Of a DNA stretch of 64,000 bases, positions 17,098 to 25,636 are shown piece after piece (positions within the stretch are counted from its first letter, which is position 1; the number at the start of each line of letters is the position of its first letter). The stretch is from Paenibacillus sp. PK3_47. Lineage in GTDB: Bacteria > Bacillota > Bacilli > Paenibacillales > Paenibacillaceae. The DNA lies in assembly GCF_023520895.1 (NCBI RefSeq), contig NZ_CP026029.1, positions 620,001 through 684,000 of the forward strand, read 5' to 3'. The position numbers were made by a program, and so were the translations under genes. Below the pieces are notes generated by a model that saw only the letters and a list, made by a program, of their open reading frames with translations, had not been told where the DNA came from and searched no databases.

Positions 17098-17652
17098 ATG
17101 AGGAAGGCTGCCGGCTTTGCCGCTGCATTGCTTCTGGCTCTGCTGGCCGGATGCGCCAGCTCTACCGATGCCGATAACGCAAACTCCAATCCGTCTGCGT
17201 ACGGAGGCATCAATACTGCCGGGACAACAGATGAGGTCACTTTTGCTCCAGCAGTAAACAACAACCTGGATTTTAAAAAAGCGGTCGGGAAGAATGGCAC
17301 CTGGGTAGTCTCCATGCTGAACGACCTGACGTTCACAGAGGAACTGGTGGTGGAAGGCAATTTCACCAACAGGGAACAGCCGGCACGTAAAATCGCCCTC
17401 TATTCACAGGATGCGGAACATAATATCGCCGAATCATTCATATTAACTGCTCCAAAAATGACGATCAGAAGTGAAAACACACAGCTTCAGGGCGGGATTT
17501 TTACAGGGAATGTCTATGTGGAGGCTAACGGGTTCAGTGTTGTAAATGCTACTATAAACGGCAATGTATATTTTGCAAACGAACAGTACCAGTCTACCTT
17601 CAGTACGGCCAATCAGGGCATTGTGAGCGGCGTTGCTAAAGTGAAAAAATAA
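17098..17652 (+). CDS. Hypothetical lipoprotein with beta-solenoid-like C-terminus
   Basis: A 184-residue secreted lipoprotein: basic start, hydrophobic core, lipobox LLAGC with Cys19. The mature part begins with an Asn/Ser/Thr-rich spacer. The C-terminal half (TAPKMTIRSENTQLQGGIFTGNVYVEANGF) has the short-strand pattern of right-handed beta-solenoids such as polymer-forming bactofilins, but I cannot assign a family. AAGGAGG lies 9 nt before the ATG. It has its own terminator, so it is a single-gene unit. A membrane-anchored structural or carbohydrate-binding role is possible. Confidence 0.72.
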   Translation: MRKAAGFAAALLLALLAGCASSTDADNANSNPSAYGGINTAGTTDEVTFAPAVNNNLDFKKAVGKNGTWVVSMLNDLTFTEELVVEGNFTNREQPARKIALYSQDAEHNIAESFILTAPKMTIRSENTQLQGGIFTGNVYVEANGFSVVNATINGNVYFANEQYQSTFSTANQGIVSGVAKVKK

Positions 17653-17664
17653 CATAGTATGTAA

Positions 17665-17708
17665 CAGGTGCTCATGGGCGGCGGAATCCGCCGGCGGGCA
17701 CCTTTTTT
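17665..17708 (+). terminator. Terminator after the lipoprotein gene
   Basis: Nested inverted repeat AGGTGC ... GCGGCGGAATCCGCC ... GGGCACC followed by TTTTTT. Confidence 0.85.
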
Positions 17709-17843
17709 GCCATGGAAGGACAGCGTTCCCCATATTTCATAAAAATGCTGCAAAGTATTGATTCTCCTATGTTTGAGGAACTGGAAATCAGTTTAATGTA
17801 GGGCTGAGCAGGATCGTAACTTGCCTAGGAGGATGATGCTTCA

Positions 17844-18746
17844 ATGTTCAAACGCATGGATGAAATCATGATTGAGATTCCTGAAGTCGAGAAGCCGGAC
17901 CCCAATGCTGCCGCAGCCGTACAGGAACTGCTTGGCGGTAAATTCGGGGAGATGTCAACGCTCAATAACTATCTCTTTCAATCCTTCAATTTCCGCTCCA
18001 AAGAAAAACTGAAGCCTTTCTATGATCTCGTAATGAGTATTACAGCCGAAGAGCTGGGGCATGTCGAACTGGTATCCCACGCAGTCAACAAATGTCTCAA
18101 AGGCTCAACAGCGTACAAGGAGCCTGACGCAAACCCGCTGGAATCAGTCAAAGATGCCCGTTTGTCCTACCATTACCTTGCCGGGGCGCAAGGTGCCATG
18201 CCGTTTGACTCCATGGGTAATCCATGGACCGGAGCTTATGTCTTCAACAGCGGGAATCTCGTTGAGGATCTGCTCCACAACTTCTTCCTGGAATGCGGTG
18301 CCAGAACGCACAAGATGAAAGTCTATGAAATGACGGATCATCCTGCTGCGCGGGCCGTTGTAGGCTTCCTGCTCGTCCGTGGCGGCGTCCATGTCGTTGC
18401 TTATGCCAAAGCGCTGGAAATGGCCACAGGCGTTAATGTAACCAAGCTGGTTCCGATCCCTTCCCTGAGCAATAAAGCCTTTACAGAAGCCCATAAATAT
18501 GAGGAAAAAGGCGTGCATACAAAGCTCTATACCTGGAGCGATAAAGATTTCAACGCCATTGACCAGATCTGGAAAGGCACGCATCCGGAGGACGGACTGC
18601 CGCTCGAAGTCATTCAGGGTGCTCCCAAAGGCGTACCGATTCCTGAAGCGCCTGAGGTCAAAGAGGAGTTTGCGCCGGGAATTTCCGCAGAGGAATTCAA
18701 AGAAATCGCCAAACGCCTGAAAATGGCCGGAAATATCAAGGACTAA
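17844..18746 (+). CDS. Manganese catalase
   Basis: A 300-residue non-haem catalase that disproportionates hydrogen peroxide at a dimanganese centre. The ferritin-like four-helix bundle shows the ligand residues: Glu in LGGKFGEMSTLNNYLFQS, the E-x-x-H pair in ITAEELGHVEL, and later Glu and His in DLLHNFFLECGARTHK and RGGVHVVAYAKALE. Length fits the family (about 280-300). GAGGATG lies before the ATG. It is monocistronic, closed by a terminator. In endospore formers such enzymes are often coat-associated (CotJC type), but this longer form is more like the vegetative or general type. Confidence 0.93.
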   Translation: MFKRMDEIMIEIPEVEKPDPNAAAAVQELLGGKFGEMSTLNNYLFQSFNFRSKEKLKPFYDLVMSITAEELGHVELVSHAVNKCLKGSTAYKEPDANPLESVKDARLSYHYLAGAQGAMPFDSMGNPWTGAYVFNSGNLVEDLLHNFFLECGARTHKMKVYEMTDHPAARAVVGFLLVRGGVHVVAYAKALEMATGVNVTKLVPIPSLSNKAFTEAHKYEEKGVHTKLYTWSDKDFNAIDQIWKGTHPEDGLPLEVIQGAPKGVPIPEAPEVKEEFAPGISAEEFKEIAKRLKMAGNIKD

Positions 18747-18791
18747 AAAGAATTAATCCGGGATATTCGCGGATGCATATATAAGCAAGAT

Positions 18792-18823
18792 GGCCCTTTG
18801 AGAAGCTCAAGGGCTATTTTTTG
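18792..18823 (+). terminator. Terminator after manganese catalase
   Basis: GGCCCTTTGAG-AAG-CTCAAGGGCT followed by ATTTTTTG; it ends 4 bp before the convergent lipoprotein pseudogene. Confidence 0.88.
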
Positions 18824-18826
18824 TCT

Positions 18827-19578
18827 TTATTGATATCCGCCGGCTGCTTCCGGCAGCTCCAGAAACTCCGGCTTAGCGGCGATCCGACTCCAAATATAGC
18901 TTCTCAGCTCCTTCAGCTTCAGCGCATCGCCAGTAATCTCGCAATTCTGTTCCGACCACTCCAGCTGGTGCTGTTCCCCCGCGGACCGGATGACCCAGTG
19001 CTCCTCTTCGAACGGTGTTTGTTCACATCTTTTTCACCAATCTCCAGCTGCAGGTCGCCTAATACATTAATATCCCGCATACGTGCATAGATCTCCGTCA
19101 GCTCGTCTTGGGTCAGGGTGAGATTAGCGGTTGCCGTGCCGTTGCTCACCAAATCCTTGGTAACCGTATGCTCGAAAGTGTTGACCTCGTTTTTGCCCTT
19201 AACTCCAAAGCGTACAGAGAATGCAAAATCCTCCGGCATCTCTAAGGGCATCCCCACAGCCGTTTCGGCGGAGGAAGGGGAAGGTTGGGTGGTGAGCTGA
19301 GCGGTGGAGTCGGTGATGGGCTGGGCGGTGAGGTCGGCGGTGGACTGGGCGGTGGGGTGAGCGATGGGCTGGGCGGTGAAGTGAGCGGTGGACTGGGCGG
19401 TGGGGTGAGCGGTGGGGTGAACGGTGGACTGGGCGGTGGACTGGGCAGTGAGCTGGGTGATGGAGTCGGTAGAATGAGTGGTGTCCCCCTTCTCTCCATT
19501 CTCCATTCCGCATCCGGCCAGGAGTAGCAAAGCGAACGATAACCGCAGTATGTTAAAACAGAACGGCCGTTTTTGCAT
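18827..19578 (-). pseudogene. Lipoprotein gene with single-base frameshift
   Basis: A secreted lipoprotein of about 250 codons: signal peptide with lipobox LLAGC (Cys23), a degenerate Thr-Ala-Gln-Ser repeat region (about residues 44-99), and a C-terminal domain. The frame breaks at a run of five A (minus strand; 19030-19034). With six A the reading becomes GEKRCEQTPFEEEHWVIRS and continues in one frame to a proper stop at 18827 (ending AAGGYQ). Without it, the last 65 residues are replaced by an unrelated basic tail. A homopolymer slip, either real (possibly reversible) or a sequencing error, explains it. The domain is not one I recognise. Confidence 0.8.
19282..19449 (-). repeat. 12-bp minisatellite inside the lipoprotein gene
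   Basis: Fourteen imperfect 12-bp units encoding four-residue repeats of the type TAQS, TAHP and TAQP form a Thr/Ala/Gln/Pro-rich stalk between the lipid anchor and the C-terminal domain. Such in-frame repeats can vary in number. Confidence 0.85.
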
Positions 19579-19631
19579 GTTAATTCCTCCTTCTGATATA
19601 TCGTCTTCACAGCAAGCAGCCGCTACTTTTT

Positions 19632-19815
19632 TAACGGACCGTACTTCCGCTATTTCCGCAATTTTGCGCCTTTTACTATTCTAACGGACTCCACAGCCCT
19701 TATTTGCTCTCCAGTAACTTTTTTTCAAGCACAGATCAGTAAATAAGGGACCTGAGGTCCGTTAGCTTCTCAAAAGCCTGTTTTCTCCGGGAATAACGCC
19801 CTCTCGGTCCGTTAG
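19632..19815. repeat. Intergenic repeat group, 50-bp units in inverted pairs
   Basis: The motif TAACGGAC occurs at 19632 and 19682 (direct, 50 bp apart), and its inverse GGTCCGTTA at 19756 and 19806 (again 50 bp apart). After the motif each unit reads on to a C-rich stretch and TTATTT or TATTT. The 19579-20401 gap holds only this group and the 51-bp array that follows; no gene is evident. Confidence 0.75.
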
Positions 19816-19855
19816 AATGGCCGGCTGCACTGAACACTGCGGAGTCGAGGTGATT

Positions 19856-20406
19856 TGGAGCGATACACGGAATTCAGCGGGACTTTTCCCGTTGATTTCG
19901 TGAATTTGGAGCGGCACGCAGAATTCTGCGGGACTTTTCCCGTTGATTTCGTGAATTTGGAGCGGCGCACAGAATTCAGCGGGACTTTTCCCGTTGATTT
20001 CGTGAATTTGGAGCGGCGCACAGAATTCAGTGGGACTTTTCCCGTTGATTTCGTGAATTTGTAGCGGCACACGGAAATGAGCGGGACTTTTCCCGTTGAT
20101 TTCGTGAATTTAGAGCGGCGCACAGAATTCTGCGGGACTTTTCCCGTTGATTTCGTTAATCCGGAGCGGCACGCAGAATTCTGCGGGACTTTTCCCGTTG
20201 ATTTCGTGAATTTGGAGCGGCGCACAGAATTCTGCGGGACTTTTCCCGTTGATTTCGTGAATTTAGAGCGGCACGCAGAATTCTGCGGGACTTTTCCCGT
20301 TGATTTCGTGAATTTGGAGCGGCACGCAGAATTCTGCAGGACTTTTCCCGTTGATTTCGTGAATTTGGAGCGGCACGCAGAATTCTGCGGGACTTTTCCT
20401 TTTATT
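19856..20406. repeat. Intergenic tandem array, 11 units of exactly 51 bp
   Basis: The string GGGACTTTTCCCGTT recurs at 19879, 19930, 19981, 20032, 20083, 20134, 20185, 20236, 20287, 20338 (as AGGAC) and 20389, each step exactly 51 bp. Each unit has a palindromic GGGA-CTTT-TCCC core, then GATTTCGTGAATTTGGAGCGG and a variable stretch ending in GAATTC. Unit length is a multiple of three and several frames are open in both directions, but no ribosome binding site or start supports translation. The last, degenerate unit overlaps the stop codon of the neighbouring alkC-like gene. Confidence 0.95.
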
Positions 20407-21529
20407 TCTGTCCGGCGTCCGCGCCAGCCTCAAGCATCAGCAGCGCCTCAGCGGCTTCACGACCGTTAACCAGCAGCGTAATCCGGTGCTCTCCGGGATA
20501 ATGGCGCCGGGTAGTGAGGTCCCCCCAGCGGTGGGTTCGAATACCTTTTAGTAAAGAGCCCCCCGGAACGGTTTTGTCAGACAGCAAAAACAGCTTGCGT
20601 GAGGTTTTGCCCCCGGATTTTACAAAATCAATCCCGTATTCAATACGGATCCGGACAGGTTCTCCTTCGCGGATCAACAAGTGGTACGACAGCTCACAGC
20701 TTGATCCAATCTGCAGAATATCCGGTTCTGCCAATATTGAGGCTTCAGTAACAAGAGGTGTCTCGTCAGCCTGGTGTGCGGCATAGCCGAATAGTTCCAT
20801 AATTTGCGGATCGGCTTTACGGATCAGAGAGCGGCAGCCGTGCCGTACAATCCAGTCTGTGAGCTCGCTTTTTCCTTTCCAGCGCTGTGCGATAGAAATC
20901 ACGACCTCCGGATGATCTTTGGCGATATCGTTCAGATTGTTGGCCACACTTTTGCGCACATAAAGCGACGGATCGGCCTTCAGCTGTTCCAGCACAGGAA
21001 GCACAGGGGATGGATCCTGCTTAAACATTGGAATCGCCTGCCCCCAGGGCAGACGCGGTCTGCTCCCTTCACTGGCCAGCCGCCGCACATGCTCATTAGA
21101 ATGCCCGGACCAGCGCTGCATCTGCGCCATCATCCGCCCGGGGTCGCGCAGCAGAAACGGCCGCACCGCAAACTCCGCCGACGACCTTACCGTAAACCGC
21201 TCCAGCGCTGCCATCGACAGCTCCCAATGCTCCTCCCCCTGTCCAAATACCTCTACGAAGTCCGGGAAAATCAAATACGGGAAGCCTACACACTGCTCGT
21301 CTATAGCACACAGAATCTCCAGTGCCTCTTCATACCGCTGCGGTAAAAACACCCCCATTGTTTCCGTAATCCGCCGCATCCGGGCTTTGAGCTCCAGCTC
21401 CTCCCACGGCTCCTGCATTGCCACCCGGACAAACGCCTCCTGCTCAAAACCCGGGAATACCGAACGAAGCTTCCTGGCGAAGCTGTGTAAAAACTCCTTA
21501 TTATACATTGCTTTTAACGGTTCAGCCAT
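20402..21529 (-). CDS. DNA alkylation repair protein, AlkC/YhaZ-like HEAT-repeat family
   Basis: A 375-residue alpha-helical protein of the AlkC/AlkD-type HEAT-like repeat DNA glycosylase superfamily, which removes N3- and N7-alkylated bases. Recognisable are GHSNEHVRRLASEGSRPRLPW (about 146-166), SLYVRKSVANNLNDIAKDHP and WIVRHGCRSLIRKADP, matching the B. subtilis YhaZ group. The C-terminal 110 residues form a predicted beta-sandwich (VRIRIEYGIDFVKSGGKTSRKLF cut across its strands) often appended in this group. It overlaps the upstream DUF5071 gene by 8 bp, so translation is coupled. Its stop codon lies inside a 51-bp repeat unit. Confidence 0.85.
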   Translation of the reverse strand: MAEPLKAMYNKEFLHSFARKLRSVFPGFEQEAFVRVAMQEPWEELELKARMRRITETMGVFLPQRYEEALEILCAIDEQCVGFPYLIFPDFVEVFGQGEEHWELSMAALERFTVRSSAEFAVRPFLLRDPGRMMAQMQRWSGHSNEHVRRLASEGSRPRLPWGQAIPMFKQDPSPVLPVLEQLKADPSLYVRKSVANNLNDIAKDHPEVVISIAQRWKGKSELTDWIVRHGCRSLIRKADPQIMELFGYAAHQADETPLVTEASILAEPDILQIGSSCELSYHLLIREGEPVRIRIEYGIDFVKSGGKTSRKLFLLSDKTVPGGSLLKGIRTHRWGDLTTRRHYPGEHRITLLVNGREAAEALLMLEAGADAGQK

Positions 21530-22388
21530 ATCTTCTGTCCTCCTGCCTAGTCAGCGCAAATAACTGCCCTGTTAATTCCAGTTTCGCCAAGAAAGGATAA
21601 CATATTGAACAAGACAGCCCTGTGTCATATTTACTTATTATTGTCCCTATAATCTCCTTGCGTGTCTCCTCAAGCTCAGACAGATATTCTCTACAATGCT
21701 TTATCTGACTGCAATAGCTCTGCTGCGTGCCGTTCTCCTCCATAAAAGCTTTAAGATCCTTGGCGTCATCAGTGCGATAGAGCGCTTCGTGAAAGCGGCG
21801 GTTAAACTCAGCGCAATCCACATCAGCATGTTCGAGCATCAGCTGGTTCATCCGTGACAGGGTGCTTTGTTCTTTTTGATCCAAAAGGGCTGTCAGCACC
21901 GCTAAAGGTTTTAGCTCATGCTTATTCAGCAGCACAATCGCGCCAAACCCGCTCCTTGAATGACATGCCAAATTCATTAGTTCCGGCTGCAGGCGGGCCA
22001 CCAGTTCCTTCGGCCAATGCTCCAAAATGCTGTGTATAATCCAGTACATCCACTCCTCATCGGCAGGCTCTCCCGCCATAACCCGCTGAAGCTCCGGAAT
22101 TAAGGGTTCTCCAACATCTATCAGCAGCCGGCTGACCGCACCCGCTCCCGGCCAATTGAGATCCTGAAGCCAGACAAGCAGTTCCGGCAAAATACTTTTA
22201 ATCCCTGGGTAGCCAATCTGGCTCAGTACCTCTGCAGCACCATCCCAATGCTCCTTGCCTAAGGGCTGAGCCAGCAGGGGAAGATCCTTTTCATCTATAA
22301 GCTGAAGCTGGCGTATCGTCTCCTGCCGGATTCCAGCCGGGGTACTCCAGTCTAAATCCTTCAGGTATTCATGGATTGTTTTGTTCAT
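21522..22388 (-). CDS. DUF5071 domain protein
   Basis: A 288-residue helical protein with an internal DUF5071-like domain (about 60-140: LPELLVWLQDLNWPGAGAVS, then EEWMYWIIHSILEHWPKELV). The rest has no assignable domain; the C-terminal part is Cys-containing and helical. Function is unknown. It lies between a GNAT acetyltransferase gene (10 bp upstream) and the alkC-like gene (8-bp overlap), so the three appear to be one operon. Repeat-like helices suggest a protein-interaction role, which is inference only. Confidence 0.7.
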   Translation of the reverse strand: MNKTIHEYLKDLDWSTPAGIRQETIRQLQLIDEKDLPLLAQPLGKEHWDGAAEVLSQIGYPGIKSILPELLVWLQDLNWPGAGAVSRLLIDVGEPLIPELQRVMAGEPADEEWMYWIIHSILEHWPKELVARLQPELMNLACHSRSGFGAIVLLNKHELKPLAVLTALLDQKEQSTLSRMNQLMLEHADVDCAEFNRRFHEALYRTDDAKDLKAFMEENGTQQSYCSQIKHCREYLSELEETRKEIIGTIISKYDTGLSCSICYPFLAKLELTGQLFALTRQEDRRYG

Positions 22389-22398
22389 CTAGCCCACC

Positions 22399-22911
22399 TC
22401 ATAAAAATGCCCCCGGATACCGCAGCTCACCCTTAATCCCGTCCAGTCCCCCTTCCTCCAGCTCACACACTTGGAACACATCATCTGGCACCGGAAACTG
22501 CAGCAGCTCCAGGCCGTACTGGCGCGCCGGCTTAAAACCGAATTTAGGATAATACCCGGGATGCCCGATCAACAGAATAACACTGTATCCCAGCCCGCTG
22601 GAGCGTCTTTTCGCTTCCTCAATCAGCAGTCCGCCGGTTCCCCGCCCTTGTGCATCCGGATGTACAGCAAGGGGAGCGAGCACAAGGACGTCATTTTCGG
22701 TGAGTTCACTCACCACCTTAGCCTTGCTAAGCAAAACATGGCCGACAATTGCCCCATTATCCTCGGCCACAATGGACAGTTCGGGTATAAATTCTTCTGA
22801 ATCCCTGATCCGTTCAATGAGCCGCGATTCATCCTCCCTGTTCCCAAAAGCCCGGTAGTTCAGCTCAAACACCCCGCGGTAATCTCCCGCAGTCTCGGTT
22901 CTGATTATCAT
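22399..22911 (-). CDS. GNAT family N-acetyltransferase
   Basis: A 170-residue acetyltransferase of the YhbS-like group. The acetyl-CoA pyrophosphate loop is VHPDAQGRGTGGLLIEEA (about 88-105), preceded by strand LVLAPLAV; HPGYYPKFGFKPA is the conserved C-terminal element. The substrate is unknown. It is the first gene of the probable GNAT-DUF5071-alkC operon. Confidence 0.85.
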   Translation of the reverse strand: MIIRTETAGDYRGVFELNYRAFGNREDESRLIERIRDSEEFIPELSIVAEDNGAIVGHVLLSKAKVVSELTENDVLVLAPLAVHPDAQGRGTGGLLIEEAKRRSSGLGYSVILLIGHPGYYPKFGFKPARQYGLELLQFPVPDDVFQVCELEEGGLDGIKGELRYPGAFL

Positions 22912-22954
22912 CTCAGCTTAGCCCCCTAACGAAATTAAAGCCATGCTTATTCTT

Positions 22955-23344
22955 TTAATAACCGGAAATGCCCTCATCCAAGTGCTTCAGGTTCGCTCTC
23001 TCAATGCCCTGCCGCATGCCTCTGCGGGTAATACTGTGGCTGAACTGCATGACACCATCATGTGCAAAATAAACATACTCCACCTCAGGCTCGTCCCTAA
23101 ACTTTACAACGACAAAAAACGGCGGTGCCTTCATTCCCCAAACCCCTTGTACCGAGGCGATATCCTGGCTGCTGTAGCCCTTTTCCTCCTTTAAATATGA
23201 GGTTACCCGGTGGGCATAAACGAATTTGCGGGTCTGAACATACACTAACGGAGCGACCACAAGCAGAGTGATAAAAACAATAATCAGGAGATTTTTTCTC
23301 CTCTTTCCTGGCCTCAATTCATAACCGCCTTCCGTTGCCGCCAT
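22955..23344 (-). CDS. DUF3139-like membrane-anchored protein
   Basis: A 129-residue protein with one N-terminal membrane helix (about 17-38, LLIIVFITLLVVAPLVY) after a basic segment, then a small extracytoplasmic domain with VTSYLKEEKGYSSQDIASVQG and PFFVVVKFRDEPEVEYVYF, the pattern of DUF3139. Function unknown. No strong ribosome binding site is seen, so the start could be one of a few nearby codons. It is transcribed away from the small gene at 23456, sharing the 110-bp region between them. Confidence 0.72.
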   Translation of the reverse strand: MAATEGGYELRPGKRRKNLLIIVFITLLVVAPLVYVQTRKFVYAHRVTSYLKEEKGYSSQDIASVQGVWGMKAPPFFVVVKFRDEPEVEYVYFAHDGVMQFSHSITRRGMRQGIERANLKHLDEGISGY

Positions 23345-23455
23345 AAATTCTGCAAATTAAAACCTGTTTTCAAAATCAGCGGCCTGTCGTAAAATGGTTG
23401 AAAAGCTTTCGGGTAGAAAAAGTTCAAATTCAGCTGAAAACGGAGGTGCCTGGAT

Positions 23456-23674
23456 TTGCCACAGACACTTGTGAAAAATATTGATTTTTTTGTCGCCGCC
23501 TTGTCGCAGACTTTTGTGTCCGCGCTGCAGCTTGATCCTGACGGGATGTACTCCCAGGTAGGCTCCGGGATTGTCGAGAAGTTCTCCGAGGACTATGTCC
23601 GCATCAAAAGATTCGACGGTACCGTCTCCCACTACTCCAGATCTGTTACGAAGTTCCAGCATAACAAGGCCTGA
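23456..23674 (+). CDS. Small hypothetical protein
   Basis: A 72-residue protein starting with TTG, supported by a strong GGAGGTG 7 nt upstream. It is rich in aromatic and beta-branched residues, with YSQVGSGIVEKFSEDYVRIKRFDGTVSHYSRS suggesting a small beta-barrel such as an Sm- or SH3-like fold. I do not recognise a family. A bidirectional terminator follows 70 bp later. Good ribosome binding site and normal codon use argue for a real gene. Confidence 0.65.
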   Translation: MPQTLVKNIDFFVAALSQTFVSALQLDPDGMYSQVGSGIVEKFSEDYVRIKRFDGTVSHYSRSVTKFQHNKA

Positions 23675-23742
23675 TCCCTGTACTATGCTTCTACTTCCCG
23701 CCGGGAGGTCGTAATCCCTGCCTGGCATCCCAACTATAGCAG

Positions 23743-23790
23743 CACAGCAAAGCGGACACCGCTTAGTATTCCGGTGTCCGCTTTGCTGTG
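23743..23790. terminator. Strong bidirectional terminator
   Basis: A perfect 19-bp inverted repeat (23743-23761 and 23772-23790, 10-nt loop) lies between the small + strand gene and the convergent ABC exporter gene. TGCTTTT follows on the + strand. Confidence 0.85.
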
Positions 23791-23811
23791 TGCTTTTACA
23801 GCCTTCACAGC

Positions 23812-25599
23812 CTATCCCTGCATTTGCTTCAGTTCATAAAAAGCTCCCTTACGGGCCATCAGGTCCTCGAAGCTCCCTACCTCGGCCACCCGTCCGTCCT
23901 TCATCACAACAATCCGGTCGGCATCGCGGATGGTAGACAGCCGGTGTGCCACGATGAAGGTCGTGCGTCCGCGGATCAGTTCCCGCATCGCTTTCTGCAC
24001 AATGTATTCTGAAATGTTATCCAGTGCAGAGGTAGCTTCATCAAGCAGTATGATCTCCGGATCACGGATCATCGCCCTGGCAATGGCAATCCGCTGCCGC
24101 TGGCCTCCGGACAGCTTGCCGCCGTGTTCACCAATCAGCGTGTCAACCCCCTGCGGCATCTGTTCGATCACATCCTGCAGATTAGCCAGCCGGATCACCT
24201 CCTGCAGCCTCTCTTCCGGGACATCGCTAAGGCCGAACGTAATATTGCTGCGGATGGTTCCGGAGAATAGCACAGTGCTCTGCGGAACGACGGCCAGCTT
24301 CTGGCGGTACAGCCGCATATCCAGCTCATCCATCGGTATACCGTCGACAAAAATATGACCGCCTGTAGGGCGGTAGAATCCCACGACCAGATTCAATACC
24401 GTTGACTTGCCTGCGCCTGATTCCCCTACAAAAGCGATGCATTCCCCCGGCCGTACCGTTAAATTGAAATCCTGCAGCACATGGTGATCGGTGTCTTTGT
24501 AGCTGAATTTTACATCCTTGAACGCATAAGCGCCCCGGAAAGAGTCAACCACACGGGTCCCCTGATATTCTTCAACCTGCGTTGAAGCCAGAATCTCCGA
24601 GATCGAATATATCGATTCGAAGCCGCGGGCGAATTGCGGATACACCCCCAGCAGACTGTTGATGGAGGCCAAAATCGTAGAGAAAAACCCCTGGTACATG
24701 ACGACATCCCCAACCTGAATCGTTCCCCGGTACGCCAAAATACAGGTAAAACCAAGACACAGCAGCTGAAACAGGGTGAACACCACCCAGCTGGAGGCTC
24801 CGAACAGCGCTTCTGTAATATCCAGCCGGTATCCCTTGCCTTTCAGCTCCGAGAGTGTGGTATCCACTTTGCCAATTTCCACTTCCTCAAGCCCGTGCGC
24901 CCGGGTTACGGGAATCATCTCTACCGTCTCTGCCACCTGTCCCGACATATTTTCGATCTGGCGCCGGAATTCGCGGTTGCGGCTGCGGATTTTGGACCGG
25001 AAAAAGGTGATCATCAGCACTCCGAACGGAATCACCAGCACAAAAAACAGCGTCACCTGCAGGCTCTTGAACGCAGTAATAGTAATTGCAATCAGGACGT
25101 TCGTAACAGCCGGCATGAAGGAGTACATCATTTGCTTGGACAGCGTTTCGATCGCTTCCACATCACGGAGCACCTTCGACTGCAGCCGGCCGGCACGCAG
25201 GTCACTGTGGTACGTCATGGATAAGTGCTGGAGTTTACGGATCAGCGTTCCTCTGAGCCCTGCCTCCACCTGGCGCGAGGACCTGCTCATGAAACTGACA
25301 TGCATGTAAGCTGAAGGAATATTCTGCAGAATAACAACAGCAACTACGGCGAGGTCCATCCATAGCCAGTTTAGGCTGTCAAGCTGCGGACTGCTGAGAT
25401 GGTTAATAATATCGGCCGTAACGACCGGAATGACCCAGGTTGGCGCATGCTTGAAAATGTAGAACAGCAGCGACAGCACCAGATTGAGCGTCATCCCCTT
25501 ATATAGCAGCAGCAGTGTGCGGAAGGGACGGTCCTTGTCCGCCTCCCTGTCCATAAACATTTGTTCAAAATCAGGCAATCTGTTCCCGGTATGCTCCAT
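23812..25599 (-). CDS. ABC exporter, fused membrane and ATP-binding domains
   Basis: A half-transporter of about 595 residues (MsbA/LmrA-like fold): six membrane helices over about residues 35-310, then an ATPase domain with Walker A GESGAGKST, signature LSGGQRQRIAIARA, Walker B IILLDEATSALD and switch His in AHRLSTI. It probably works as a homodimer exporting a lipid, drug or peptide; no substrate clue exists nearby. Several ATGs compete for the start; 25599 is chosen because AAGGAG lies 6 nt upstream, but 25614 is also plausible. It starts 37 bp past the pectinesterase gene, possibly by readthrough. Confidence 0.9.
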   Translation of the reverse strand: MEHTGNRLPDFEQMFMDREADKDRPFRTLLLLYKGMTLNLVLSLLFYIFKHAPTWVIPVVTADIINHLSSPQLDSLNWLWMDLAVVAVVILQNIPSAYMHVSFMSRSSRQVEAGLRGTLIRKLQHLSMTYHSDLRAGRLQSKVLRDVEAIETLSKQMMYSFMPAVTNVLIAITITAFKSLQVTLFFVLVIPFGVLMITFFRSKIRSRNREFRRQIENMSGQVAETVEMIPVTRAHGLEEVEIGKVDTTLSELKGKGYRLDITEALFGASSWVVFTLFQLLCLGFTCILAYRGTIQVGDVVMYQGFFSTILASINSLLGVYPQFARGFESIYSISEILASTQVEEYQGTRVVDSFRGAYAFKDVKFSYKDTDHHVLQDFNLTVRPGECIAFVGESGAGKSTVLNLVVGFYRPTGGHIFVDGIPMDELDMRLYRQKLAVVPQSTVLFSGTIRSNITFGLSDVPEERLQEVIRLANLQDVIEQMPQGVDTLIGEHGGKLSGGQRQRIAIARAMIRDPEIILLDEATSALDNISEYIVQKAMRELIRGRTTFIVAHRLSTIRDADRIVVMKDGRVAEVGSFEDLMARKGAFYELKQMQG

Positions 25600-25636
25600 C
25601 ATGTTCTCCTTCATTTCGGACCTCTTAGCTATCCGG

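Noticed and set aside
19856..20406. CRISPR array
   Set aside because: Repeats and the intervening segments are both near-identical from unit to unit, so there are no unique spacers, and no cas gene is nearby.
19812..20469. Open frames through the 51-bp array that would encode 17-residue repeats such as NGKSPAEF or GTFPVDFVNLE
   Set aside because: The unit is a multiple of three, so frames stay open automatically on both strands. No start with a ribosome binding site was found and several overlapping frames are equally open.
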